From assembly GCA_003024985.2 (NCBI GenBank), contig PXIH01S0013480.1: a stretch of 15,881 nucleotides of DNA; one strand, given 5' to 3'. This document shows, piece after piece, positions 1-8,505 of this stretch (the stretch's first letter is position 1; every line of letters starts with the position of its first letter). The translations under genes were made by a program, and so were the position numbers. The notes under the pieces are model-generated. The model did no database searches, was not told where the DNA came from, and worked only from the letters and a program-made list of their open reading frames with translations. The stretch comes from Euperipatoides rowelli. Taxonomy: Eukaryota > Onychophora > Udeonychophora > Euonychophora > Peripatopsidae.

Positions 1-690
1 AGGACACATTTCATGGTCATTTCCCCAAACCCTCCAAAATAAAAAAAAACTATTTTTATACTTTTTAGCTTGTCTACACAATTAAACCTACTCATATGCC
101 AAATTTTATTGTCTACACATGCCAATCTTCAGGTTTTGCCTTGTTGGGAAATATGCTAAACACTTCATGGTCAATCCCCTTCCCCTGCTACCAAAAATAA
201 TAAAAAAAAAGGGCTTTTTTTTCCTTCTATTTTTTACATTGTCTACACTTTGGAATCCATCAACATGCCAAATTTCAAGTTTGTACATTGTTGGGGAAGT
301 ATGCTAAAATACTTCCGGGTCAAAAATGAAAAGTCTATTTTCATTATCTACACTAAAGAACCTACCTACATGACAAATTTCAAGTTTGTTCCCTGTTGGG
401 AGTATGCTAAACATTTATGTGTCATTCCCCACTCCCAAAAATCAAAGTCTATTTTCATCATGGAACCTACCCACATACCAAATTTCAAGTTTGTGCCAAG
501 TTGGGAAGTATACTAAACACTTTAGGATCATTCCCCACCACCTCAAATCAAAGACTATTTTCATTGTCTACGCTACAGAATCTAATCACAGGCCATATTT
601 CAAGTTTGTGCCATGTTGGGAAGTATGCTAAAACTTTAGGGTCATTCCCCACCATCCCCNAAAAAATCAAAGTCTACACAAGAAGTTCCC
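1..690. repeat. Satellite-like array of ~105-150 bp units
   Basis: About six diverged head-to-tail copies of one unit fill this stretch. The landmark word GTTGGGAAGTATGCTAAA or a close variant recurs near 142, 290, 395, 500 and 615, so spacing is about 105-150 bp. Each unit also carries CAAATTTCAAGTTTGTGCC, GTCTACACTATGGAACC and a C-rich then A-rich tail (CATTCCCCACCCCCAAAAA). The first ~60 bases are the tail of another copy. Several overlapping short reading frames cross the array in different frames, which is what a non-coding repeat gives, so I do not call genes here. The N at 660 sits at a poly-C/poly-A junction. Unit boundaries are approximate. Confidence 0.85.
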
Positions 691-1380
691 AAACTTATTT
701 GGCCTACCACCCCCTTTTCAGAAAAAAAAAATACTCAGCGACCCTCTGGAAATTTACCTTCAAAAGCGAACAAACTGAAAGATGCTGTGATGAATTTACA
801 TTATTTTATGTATCTATATTTCTACCTACGTCCTACAACATAGTAGTAAAGAAAGATGTTGTAAATCAGACACCTTCAACCTTGAAATTATAAAATTATT
901 TTTTAAAATAAACCATACTAACAATTACATTACACACAGAAAATTAAGATAATGAAGGACAATATTAAAATAAATATCACAACATTAAAAATCATCCGAA
1001 TGTGAAAAATGAACCTGGTGTATATTTTTATTCCTACACGATTTTAAATAATTTATTAGCCAACCGAATAGTAAAGAATTCATAAATCAATTAAATGTGC
1101 TTGAAAAAAAAAAGGAATAATTCAAGGTTTCAGACCTGTCGGTGAACTTGACCAATGATCGTTATATTAACTTGCATTTTGTCTGTTTATTTGGAAAATA
1201 AAGGAATCACTTCAAATTTAACTCTAAGTTACACAACAGGTGAAACATGTACAAATGTTTTTCAAAATTTTATTCTTTTCTTTNAAAAAAAAAAAAAAAT
1301 CTGTAAATACATACACCTCCCCCCCTCCCCCCGAGAAAATTGTCTGAAAGAAACACTGCTTTTTCAGCGTCCCTGGAGCA
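691..1380. other. Unassigned AT-rich spacer between satellite copies
   Basis: No gene is recognised. The stretch separates the first satellite block from a single later copy. It contains homopolymer runs, an N at 1284 inside a T/A run and a C-rich run near 1317-1332. It could be an old insertion into the array, but I see no inverted or direct repeats that define ends. Confidence 0.5.
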
Positions 1381-1507
1381 TTTTTGCCCACTTTGGGAAA
1401 CTATGTCTACACTATGGAACCTACCCAAATGCCAAATTTCAAGTTTGTGCCAAGTTGGGAAGTACTGTATGCTAAACACTTCAGGATCATTCCACACCCC
1501 CAAAAAT
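1381..1507. repeat. Isolated copy of the satellite-like unit
   Basis: One further unit of the family that fills the window start. It has GTCTACACTATGGAACC, CAAATTTCAAGTTTGTGCC, GTTGGGAAGTA and the CATTCCACACCCCCAAAAAT tail. It carries a small insertion (CTGTA) between the AAGTA and TGCTAAAC words compared with its relatives. The non-LTR fragment begins directly after its A-rich tail. Confidence 0.8.
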
Positions 1508-1511
1508 TAAA

Positions 1512-1813
1512 TTAGCTAAAAGCAAATACTTGGATGTCATCTTCTGTAATAACTTTAAAATTATTCTCATCAATTTTATAAATCTCTGAAATCCATTATT
1601 GGAATTGATAATTCTAGTAAACAATTCACTCTGCCAGGCTTTAATGAAACTTATAATAATATTGCTGAATTCTTCAAAAGTTTAGCTAATAAATTTCCTA
1701 CATTTGATTGTTGTGATCTTGTTGACTATAATACAGCAACCAAAGTTCTGGAGGTGGATCAATACTTTGTGTATAAACAATTAATATCATTGAATCAAAA
1801 CAGTGCTTGCTCA
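1512..1813 (+). pseudogene. Non-LTR retrotransposon fragment, segment before the RT core
   Basis: From 1592 a frame stays open for 76 codons to TAA at 1820-1822. The peptide includes KSIIGIDNSS, FTLPGFNETYNNIAEFF and VYKQLISLNQNSAC. This matches in style the linker between endonuclease and reverse transcriptase in Jockey/CR1/L2-type LINEs, just before the first RT block; that is pattern recognition, not a search. A frameshift near 1556 separates an upstream continuation (LAKSKYLD). The match stops at the N at 1814, after which the sequence returns to the satellite unit. No YADD or other catalytic RT motif is present, so this is a dead internal fragment. Confidence 0.55.
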
Positions 1814-1827
1814 NCAGGGTAATACAC

Positions 1828-2082
1828 CATGCCCCACCCCACCCCGAAAAATCAAAAAGTCAATTTTCATTGTCTAGACTATGGAACCCTACTAACATGC
1901 CAAATTTCAAGTTTGTGTGATGTTGGGCAGTAGCCTATGCTAAACATTTCAGGATCAGTTCTCACCCACCCCCAAACATAAAAGTCTAATTTTATAATTT
2001 TTACATTGTCTACACTATTGAACCTACCCAGATGCCAAATTTCAAGTTTGTGCCATGTTGGGAAATATGTTAAACATTTCTA
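1828..2082. repeat. Two more satellite-like units
   Basis: Two further copies of the ~110-140 bp unit, with landmark GTTGGG words near 1922 and 2057 and CAAATTTCAAGTTTGTG before each. The first has a small insertion (CAGTAGCC) in place of AAG before TATGCTAAAC, similar to the isolated copy at 1381. The second is cut short by the CA microsatellite. Confidence 0.8.
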
Positions 2083-2103
2083 ACACACACACACACACAC
2101 ACA
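2083..2103. repeat. (AC)n microsatellite
   Basis: An uninterrupted run of about ten AC units. It forms the boundary between the satellite-like block and the decayed pogo-type transposon. Confidence 0.95.
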
Positions 2104-2242
2104 AATCCTCTTCTCTCTTAATACACTATACCTGGCCTCAGCAATTATTATTTGCACCGGCTACAAAGATTATTGTATTTAGAGAGGGCCAGATACAGTA
2201 TTGTCAGTGGTCCTTTTTATTTAACAAGAAAATATTGCTGCT

Positions 2243-3780
2243 GAATGGGGTTTTCCATTTGACACGGTTGACCTGGTAAAAGGGTACCTTGAACAGCAAA
2301 AGTGTGTTTGCCCCCATCTTAGAGACAATCTTCTTGGTAAAGATTGGGCACTAAACTTCATATAGCGCCACAGGATCAAGTTTCTCAGAGACCGTCAGTT
2401 AACATAAGCACTAACAAGAACCTGACACACCACACAATCCATTCATTCTTCCATAATGTAAAGGAAGTTCTAGATGGTATCCCTCTTGAAAACATCATTA
2501 ATTATGATGATATGAACCTCACAAACGATCCAGGTTCCAAGAAGTTTATATTTAAGAGAGGATGTCAATACCCTGAACATGTAGTGAACTCCACCAAAAC
2601 CTCAACAAGCATAATGTATGCTGGTACAGCAGCTGGCCATTTTCTTTTGAAGTGGATAACTGGTGGACCTCCCAGGGAATGATACAATCACAGTAGGAGT
2701 GGCTGGTTTGAGTAAACCGGCTTTGAGGATTGTTTTTTTAGTGATTGAACAATACATACGGCGTCAGCAGTGTAAAGGTATTAATTGGTGACAACCTGTC
2801 ATCTCATTTTTAAACCAAGGTTCTGCAGGAATGTACACGTCTCAATGTAAAATTTGTCTGCATGCCACTGAATGCAACGCATGTCCTGCAATGACTGGAT
2901 GTTGCCTTTTATACACCATTAGAACGCTACTTGCGAGAAATACTCACCATTTGGAAGAAAGGTTCTGGAAGGCGACAAACAACCTTGAAGAAAGATGAAT
3001 TCCCACATTTAGCAAAACATCAGAAGTTGGATGAAAAAGGACAAGGGGGGATGTTTGGCTTCAATAAGACAGAAATCTTCCCTTTGAATGAAGAACACCT
3101 TAAAGAACGTGTGCCAAATGCCGAATCTGGGTGTGATTCAGAACTGTCGTCCCCAAATGCAACCATTTCTGGTGGTGTTGTGTACTTACTGAGTTTAATG
3201 CGCAAAAAAGTTAACACAGGCACCATANGTAAATGAAAAAATGTTGGTTTCACCTGGGAAAAGTGTGGGACCAGAGGTAGTGAACCAAGAAATGACATTG
3301 ACACATACCACATCTACCACCAGTACAGATGTGTACAAACGCATCCTGCAACAGATAATAACACAACTGGACAGCAGATCGCAGTCCAACGATGACAGTA
3401 GTAGCAATACACGACTGAAGCTCAAAGTTTAGATGCTAAACTGCCTCACTCTGCAAATGAGTCACTAGATGATGTGGTCTATCCTAAGGCTAATGGTGAT
3501 TTTACCATTATTGAATAGATTAGCAAGAGGAGCAAGAAGCAGTACATTGGCATGATCACCAAAATCAACAAATCAAACAGCGAGTTGCCAATTCACATTA
3601 AGTTTTTAAGATAGCTGAAAGGGACGGGATAACAACCAGAGAAGCCAGATGAGAATGATGTGACTGACAAAATGATAATACAAGTTATACACACACACAC
3701 ACACACCAGTTAACTGTGGAACTGGGCGAAGAAATCACTTCCGCTTTTCTGATGACTTGAGTGCATTCAAGTTGAAATAA
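2243..3780 (+). pseudogene. Broken pogo/CENP-B-like DDE transposase
   Basis: A DNA-transposon transposase of the pogo/Tigger type (DDE_1 superfamily; cut-and-paste, nuclear) read across several frames. The first frame (2243-2362) has EWGFPFD...GKDWALNF, the CENP-B-type DNA-binding side, and ends in TAG at 2363. A second frame (2344-2682) has LENIINYDDMNLTNDPGSKK, with a catalytic Asp at 2506-2508. The third frame has VKVLIGDNLSSHF (second Asp 2790-2792), then VCMPLNATHVLQ and LDVAFYTPLERYLREIL (third Asp 2898-2900), continuing to FGFNKTEIFPLN and PNAESG. Stops at 2811, 2892 and 3234 and at least two frameshifts make it non-functional, though all three acidic catalytic positions survive. Frame 3 resembles family members almost to its terminal stop at 3778-3780. 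The extreme N terminus and inverted repeats are not identified. Confidence 0.85.
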
Positions 3781-3791
3781 TTTTCTCTACA
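3120..3791. repeat. Tandem duplication, unit 1 (transposase 3' end)
   Basis: This ~672 bp block is repeated directly at 3794-4460. It starts in the codons for NAESGCDSEL and ends at TTTTCTCTACA just after the transposase stop. It differs from unit 2 by scattered substitutions, small indels and a long CA expansion at 3689-3706. The N at 3228 aligns with an ordinary C in unit 2. Confidence 0.9.
3689..3706. repeat. (AC)n microsatellite inside duplicated unit 1
   Basis: About nine AC units sit where unit 2 has only about four (TACACACACC near 4370). The expansion therefore happened after, or separately from, the duplication. It lies in the former coding sequence of the transposase C terminus. 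Confidence 0.9.
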
Positions 3792-3793
3792 AA

Positions 3794-4449
3794 GCCAAAT
3801 CTGGGTGTGATTCAGAACTGTCGTTCCCTTATGCAACCGTTTCTGGTAGTGTTGTGGACTTACTGAGTTTAATGTGCCAAAAAGATAACACAGGCACCAT
3901 ACATAAATGGAAAAAAAATGTTGGTTTCACCTGGGAAAATTGTGGGACCAGAGGTAGTGGACCAAGAAATGACATTGACACCTACCACATCTACTACCAG
4001 TACCGATGTGCACAAACCTATCCGGCGACAGATAAAAACACAACTGGACAGCAGCTCGCAGTCTGACGATGACAGTAGTAGCAGTACATCTGACTCTGAA
4101 GCTCAAAGTTTAGATGCTAAACTTCCTCACTCTGCAAATAATGAGACACTAGATGATGTTGTCTATCCTAAGGCTGCTATTGGTGATTTTGCCGTTATTG
4201 AATAGATTAGCAAGAGGAGCAAACAGCAGTACATTGGCATGATCACCAAAATCAACAAATCAAACAGCGAATTGCCAATTCACATTGTTTTTAAGATGGC
4301 TGAAAGGCGGGATGACATCCAGAGAAGCCAGATGAGAACGATGTGGCAAAAGGATAATACAAGTTCTACACACACCAGTTAACTGTGGAACTGTGCGAAG
4401 AAATCACTTCAGCTTTTCTGATGACTTGAATGCATTCAAGTTGAAATGA
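3794..4449 (+). pseudogene. Second copy of the transposase C-terminal region
   Basis: This repeats the last ~220 codons of the adjacent pogo-type transposase. One frame opens at 3854 (MDLLSLMCQKDNTGTIHKW). After a shift at an A run near 3910 a second frame (3918-4202) carries an acidic, Ser-rich linker (SSSQSDDDSSSSTSDSEAQS) and IGDFAVIE. The TAG at 4203 replaces what should be a Tyr codon before ISKRSKQQYIGMITKINK, the small C-terminal domain seen in this family. The end is TGA at 4447-4449. There is no DDE core here, so it has no independent catalytic role. Confidence 0.8.
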
Positions 4450-4460
4450 TTTTCTCTACA

Positions 4461-5099
4461 ATACAGCAGTGCATAACAGTATGTTACTTTTTTATTAGTT
4501 TGTACCATGTATTGTTACCTATTACTATGTATCAGATGCTATATTAAAGCCACAGTAAATTATACTTATATTATGTATATCTCCAATGTAGTGTATCTCA
4601 TAACCTCCTACATGTCTCAGCCTGGCAGTTCTTTTTGCAGTTTCCAAATAACCCCGTCCCCAGGTAATTTGGGACGTCATTTACATTTTTTTGGTGCCTC
4701 CAAAATTGGCCAAAAATTATACTGACTACACAGATGGAAGAGGTAGCTAAGAGCTTTCCAAAATGCTCAATAAACCTTGAGTAACTATATGTTTGGTTTA
4801 GACATCAGATTTTGTGTAAAAAATTTCTCAAATAGCCCCATTCTATGGTAGTGTATATTTATTCTATCCAGATTGTTAAATTACTCTCGGTCATGCCACT
4901 AAGCTGATAATAACAAAGTCAATATTGGTGTTGTATATTTATTTCAGCCAGATCATTAAACTGAAAATAAACGCAGCCATGACTTTCTTGCTGATACTCC
5001 TGAAATGACAAATTGTGAAAAAAAAAATTGTTTGATTGTCAAAATAAACACTGTAGAATGACGATACAGAGCACATGTGCACTTATTATTCTTTCATGA
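4461..5099. repeat. Unassigned spacer with an ~80 bp tandem pair
   Basis: No gene is recognised. Part may be the 3' end of the pogo-type element; the stretch near 4660 (CAGGTAATTTGGGACGTC) looks transposon-terminal in style, but I find no partner at the left. From 4847 and again from 4927 a similar segment repeats (GGTAGTGTATATTTATTC and GGTGTTGTATATTTATTTC, each followed by CCAGAT.(G/C)ATTAAA-like sequence and TCATG/CCATG), a diverged direct pair with an 80 bp period. Confidence 0.5.
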
Positions 5100-5106
5100 G
5101 AAAGGG

Positions 5107-5116
5107 ATGGCGCCAT
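5107..5116. promoter_or_regulatory. YY1-like palindromic word ATGGCGCCAT
   Basis: A 10-bp palindrome in a locally GC-richer patch (GGGATGGCGCCATGTTCGG). It resembles the ATGGCGGC core of YY1 sites, which often lie at animal promoters. The ATG also opens a nine-codon frame ending at 5136. On its own this is weak evidence. Confidence 0.2.
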
Positions 5117-5264
5117 GTTCGGTGCATGCTAGTTAACCTTAGATTTACCCTGATGCAACATTTATTTGGCTAGACTCAGATTTTTTTTTAAAAGACAGTT
5201 TTCAAAACATCACAGTTATTTAGGCTACATGGAAACACTCTCCTGAACCTTAGATGAGGTAAAA

Positions 5265-5281
5265 ACTAGGGGGCGCTGTAG
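5265..5281 (+). promoter_or_regulatory. CTCF-like site
   Basis: ACTAGGGGGCGCTGTAG matches the AG-GGGGCGC core of the animal CTCF consensus and is the most GC-rich word for several hundred bases. CTCF binds such sites to shape chromatin loops in bilaterians. The same word is also carried by some dispersed repeats, so this may be a repeat-borne sequence. Confidence 0.35.
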
Positions 5282-5331
5282 CATGGCATAGCTAGGCTTT
5301 CTTTCATTGCGATCAAAATGTTTCTGTGGTA

Positions 5332-5442
5332 ATGGCGTACTTGTTTGATGATGGCACATTTTACCCAACTTTGGCCAAGAAATATTATGGTGGGTCGCAT
5401 TTCGAGGGCATTGTACTAATGGAAGAAAATGTTTATGTTTGA
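5332..5442 (+). CDS. Possible 36-codon small ORF
   Basis: ATG at 5332 has G at -3 and G at +4, a good initiation context. It opens MAYLFDDGTFYPTLAKKYYG and runs 36 codons to TGA at 5440. The frame is open back to TAG upstream of 5296. The amino-acid mix is balanced and soluble-looking, unlike the Asn/Ile/Lys/Phe-rich frames typical of this AT-rich DNA. I do not recognise the peptide. It lies just downstream of the CTCF-like word. The opposite strand is also open here (5225-5545) but that frame degenerates into Ile/Phe-rich sequence. It could be a repeat remnant or chance. Confidence 0.2.
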   Translation: MAYLFDDGTFYPTLAKKYYGGSHFEGIVLMEENVYV

Positions 5443-5545
5443 CGATATCTACAGTATGTACCTGTATAAACCTCAAAATCAAAAAAAAAAAATTACATAT
5501 GATGAATATTTTGGAGAATATTACATTTATTTGTATACAGGACAT

Positions 5546-6023
5546 ACTTGTTAGTCAAGTTAATTTAGTTTTAAATTTGGATAACCTGTGACCCAAATTA
5601 GTGGTCACTAAGTATTGATAATGGTATATTTAAAATGTAAATGAAATGAATAATTATTTTGGAGGTGTTCTCAGATTCTGAAGACATTCTCAAGAATTAT
5701 AAAGACATTAACCAATGTTATGCTAAAATGGGAAAACTATATGTACGAGTTTAAAATGACAGAGAAGCAGACAAATAAATTTATATTTCTTTATTTAGAA
5801 ATTACAAGCAGATTTAAAGACAACATTGTTCGGCACAAATGACCTAATTTACACCATTTTCTTTCTTAATAATTATCAGTAATTAAAGTAACAAAATATA
5901 AAATTATGAAATTTTAACTCCAAAATCGTTGATTTTTCAAAACCCTAAAACAAATTCTGCCTCACCACTAAACTACACCATAAGTCTATCAGTTTTTAAC
6001 AAACATGTAGTAATGAGGAAAAT
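5546..6023. other. AT-rich spacer, no gene seen
   Basis: I see only AT-rich sequence with short inverted words and no convincing exon, RNA gene or repeat. Confidence 0.6.
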
Positions 6024-6316
6024 GAGAACCTAGAAACCGATCATATAAACCACATTTTAATTTTTTTAACAACTGCGCGATTATTTTCGTCATTACGATA
6101 GAGCTGCCAGAAATTGTGTCAAAATTCTCTAAATCAATCAAAAGAATATTTCCCCTCTAGATTATCATAGGGTTGGGGCATAGTGAGTATAATACATAGT
6201 AGGACATATTGTTCAGGGTTATGGTAAGGTTAGAACTGCAAATGAAAAATTAAGGTTGCTATCAATTTTGATCACGTGACTCAAATGTGGAATATATAAG
6301 CGGTTTCTAGGCTCTC
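6024..6316. mobile_element. Short terminal-inverted-repeat element (MITE-like, 293 bp)
   Basis: The left arm GAGAACCTAGAAACCG plus TATAAACCACATTT (6024-6056) is matched in reverse complement by the right arm (6283-6316), giving imperfect ~34 bp inverted repeats with about five or six mismatches. There is no coding capacity. The interior (6160-6240) has GATTATCATAGGGTTGG and degenerate GGTTA words that reappear in reverse orientation in the element at 12380-13271. I could not settle a target duplication, so the superfamily is open. Confidence 0.65.
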
Positions 6317-6343
6317 TTTGAGAAAACAATGCTGAAAAATGTT

Positions 6344-6351
6344 ATTGAAGT
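6344..6351. repeat. 8-bp target site duplication, left copy
   Basis: ATTGAAGT lies directly before the hAT-like terminus CAGGGATGGC and is repeated exactly at 7863-7870 after the other terminus. An 8-bp duplication is the insertion signature of hAT transposases. Confidence 0.85.
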
Positions 6352-6535
6352 CAGGGATGGCTAGAGACATGGGCTAAATGGGTGACTCCCTGGGCAGCAA
6401 TCATCTAAAGTCTAAAAACATGGTTATTAAAAGAATTAAGGGAGGAGAGAAATCCCCTCCCCCCCAAAAAAAAAAAAAGTTTATTAAATAAAAAAAGGAA
6501 AGAATTGTACAAAATATTCATTTTAAAGGTGCTAC

Positions 6536-6634
6536 CAGTGTCAGACTGGCAAATTTGATTAAAATGTCCCTCTAGTAAAAGTGGATCTGGCACATCAGCG
6601 GCTGGTGAATGTTGTGTATATGGAGGAAACTTGT
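6536..6634 (-). other. Exon-like open segment inside the hAT element
   Basis: On the minus strand CTGTACAG precedes, and GTAGCACC follows, a 99-nt open stretch encoding DKFPPYTQHSPAADVPDPLL followed by LEGHFNQICQSDT. It is GC-richer than its surroundings and lacks the lysine/asparagine bias of random AT-rich frames. The frame runs on as an open 84-codon reading frame (6405-6659). It might be a host exon fragment captured by the transposon, or part of an old element gene. I do not recognise the peptide, and the splice sites are only moderate. Confidence 0.25.
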
Positions 6635-7056
6635 CTGTACAGTTCAGCATTGTTAGCAACTGGGGTTGTTAGGGGTGCTAATAGCCACCCAATGAGGTCC
6701 AAGGTTGGAGTCCCTGGAAGCTGTTAGTTTTAAGGCTTCTAAATACTTAAAATGAGAATTGCTTATATTTTAAAAAATACTGAAATTTAAAATCATTTAA
6801 TTTTAATAATATAAAAAAGTTGTATTCATTAGAAAATATATATTCATATTTTTATAATAATTAGAAATCGTTTTTATCATCATTAATTACAACTTGTTGT
6901 ATAATAACAAATCATTCTTAACATATATACAGTACTATACTGTATACCCTAATTATAGTGTACCACTGGTTAATACTATATCAAGAGCATTATCACACCA
7001 TCTCTTTATTCTCGTTTAAATGATAAACATTTTTATTTGTTAAAACAAGAATCATT

Positions 7057-7060
7057 TTAA
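7057..7060. repeat. TTAA target site, left copy
   Basis: TTAA abuts the CCCTACATCGG terminus and is repeated at 7604-7607. piggyBac transposases insert at, and duplicate, exactly TTAA. Confidence 0.85.
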
Positions 7061-7603
7061 CCCTACATCGGACGCAATATGAAAAGTCACATGGTCGGGC
7101 GCAATGATCCGACGGATACCATTTTCAATTACGTAGTCTAATGGGCTCAAATTATTTTTTTTAACATTATTTATGATAAAAAGGTGTTTAATAACTTTAT
7201 AAATGATATTTCATAACATTTTATTATGTAAGCAAATATTTTTTTTTCTTTACAAAAAGACAACTATACGTCAAAAAAAAAAAAGATCGATACAAAGTAT
7301 TGTTTAGTACAATAATAATTGTTGGCACTTAAATACAGTATACACTAATAATAGGTTATTACACTTAAATAACAGGTTTTAAAATTATAAATGTTGCATC
7401 AACGGGCACAATGAATCTAATAGATCGAAATTACCTCCATGACATTAGGGACTTTGTCATAAACTGTTTTTTTTTTATCTAATGAAGGAGGAGATCATGA
7501 TAGGAAGGTAAATGGTAGGAGTTTCTACTTACTAAAATAAAGCTGCCATTTAGAAAATAATAAAACACATGTATTTGTCAGATTAGTTGCGCCCGACGTA
7601 GGG
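7061..7603. mobile_element. piggyBac-type MITE, 543 bp, nested in the hAT element
   Basis: The ends CCCTACATCGGACGCAA and, reversed from the right, CCCTACGTCGGGCGCAA form near-perfect 17-bp inverted repeats with two mismatches. Both are flanked by TTAA. The CCC(T/A) start with TTAA duplication is typical of piggyBac elements. The subterminal region repeats related GGGCGCAATGATCCGAC/GGGCACAATGAATC words. No transposase is encoded. Sitting inside the hAT element, it must be the younger insertion. Confidence 0.9.
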
Positions 7604-7862
7604 TTAAGGAAGATAGTTATTTATTTTCACAGTGTGACTGGAAATAAAAATACAGAAGTTTGGATAAAAGTCAAATTTTTCTCCAAACAATCGAATTGTG
7701 TATTGTATTTAGATAAAAACACTAAAACAACTTTAGAAAAAAATTAAAAATGAAATTTTGATGGGGTTGGGAAGGGATCGCTTCCCAGCCACGTTAACCA
7801 TACAAACACTGGGTGCTGTGTTGTTCTTTACCCTGGGTGCCATTTAATCTCTTGCCATCCCT

Positions 7863-7870
7863 ATTGAAGT
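7863..7870. repeat. 8-bp target site duplication, right copy
   Basis: An exact match to the ATTGAAGT at 6344-6351. It closes the hAT element. Confidence 0.85.
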
Positions 7871-8420
7871 ACAACATTTTTTTTTCTTTTTGTAAAATTG
7901 TCTATAGTTTAGCTATATACTGTACATCTGTTGAAACAAAAACTAAAGATTTTTATTATGAATTAAAAAAAATCATAAAAAATATTATTTAAAAACTTAT
8001 TTTCTTGTTTAAAGGGGTGGGGGAAAGAGCTTATGAAATATAAACATATTTACATACATAGAAAAAAATGTATTTAACAAAAGTAATACAAACTGTATTA
8101 TATAAATAGAGTATTTATAAATTAACATACATTTTCAAGAATAATAAACTCAATTTTATACATCATTTTTTTTTTTAAGGATAACAATTTTAATAAATTC
8201 TAAAAAAATAAATTAAACTTAATTTAATTTCTATTCTTTACTAATATCTTATTTCGATGATGATTTTTTTTTTTTTTAACTAACAGTCTAGTCAGCTTTA
8301 ATACACCTATTTTTATCTGGAGCTTTATTTCAATAAACCTTTAACCTGATTCAAAATGTAAAAGTAGAGAACTGTAATAGAATTAAGAAATTATTTTGGA
8401 ACAATTTTTAATATTGCCTT
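7871..8420. other. Very AT-rich spacer, no gene seen
   Basis: The stretch is almost wholly A/T with many homopolymer runs (for example near 8164 and 8265). No exon, RNA gene or repeat end is evident. Confidence 0.6.
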
Positions 8421-8505
8421 GTGGGGCTGGTCTAGTCGTGAAGGCTGCTGACTAGACCAGTAACCCTAAGGTGGCCGGTTCAAATCCGGAAAGAAGATTT
8501 TTTTT
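8421..8505 (+). ncRNA. tRNA-like Pol III unit, probably a SINE head
   Basis: TGGTCTAGTCG (8428-8438) fits the Pol III A-box consensus, and GGTTCAAATCC (8477-8487) fits the B box exactly. Eight T's (8498-8505) could terminate transcription. A tRNA-like fold can be drawn: D stem GTCT/AGGC, anticodon stem TGCTG/CAGTA with a seven-base loop ACTAGAC (TAG at the anticodon position), and T stem CCGG/CCGG around TTCAAAT. The acceptor arms do not pair, base 33 is C not T, and there is no base 26, so this is not a working tRNA. A tRNA-derived SINE head or tRNA pseudogene fits best. Confidence 0.6.

Larger units (their letters stand above)
6352..7862. mobile_element. Non-autonomous hAT element, 1511 bp
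   Basis: The left end CAGGGATGGCTAGAGA is mirrored at the right by TCTCTTGCCATCCCT, and similarity continues inward for about 110 bp (left segment GGGAGGAGAGAAATCCCC against right, reversed, GGGAAGCGATCCCTTCCC). CAGGG-type termini and the perfect ATTGAAGT duplication are hAT hallmarks. The right end seems to lack the outermost base. No transposase is encoded, so movement would have needed an hAT enzyme elsewhere. A piggyBac-type MITE of 543 bp is inserted inside it; without that and one TTAA the element was about 964 bp. Confidence 0.85.

Noticed and set aside
1-690. CRISPR-like array
   Set aside because: The repeats are long and diverged, have no constant short repeat with unique spacers, and sit in a eukaryotic context with no cas genes.
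119-893. Overlapping plus-strand and minus-strand open frames at the window start
   Set aside because: They follow the satellite-like units in several frames at once and repeat the same peptide pieces (NFKFVPCWE, QISSLC), so they are by-products of a non-coding repeat.
5225-5545. 106-codon minus-strand open frame
   Set aside because: Its start is Ile/Phe-rich low-complexity sequence over an A run, and it overlaps the better-balanced plus-strand small ORF. No domain is recognised.
8421-8505. Functional tRNA-Leu (TAG)
   Set aside because: The acceptor stem does not pair, position 33 is C, the junction base 26 is missing and the Leu-type long variable arm is absent.
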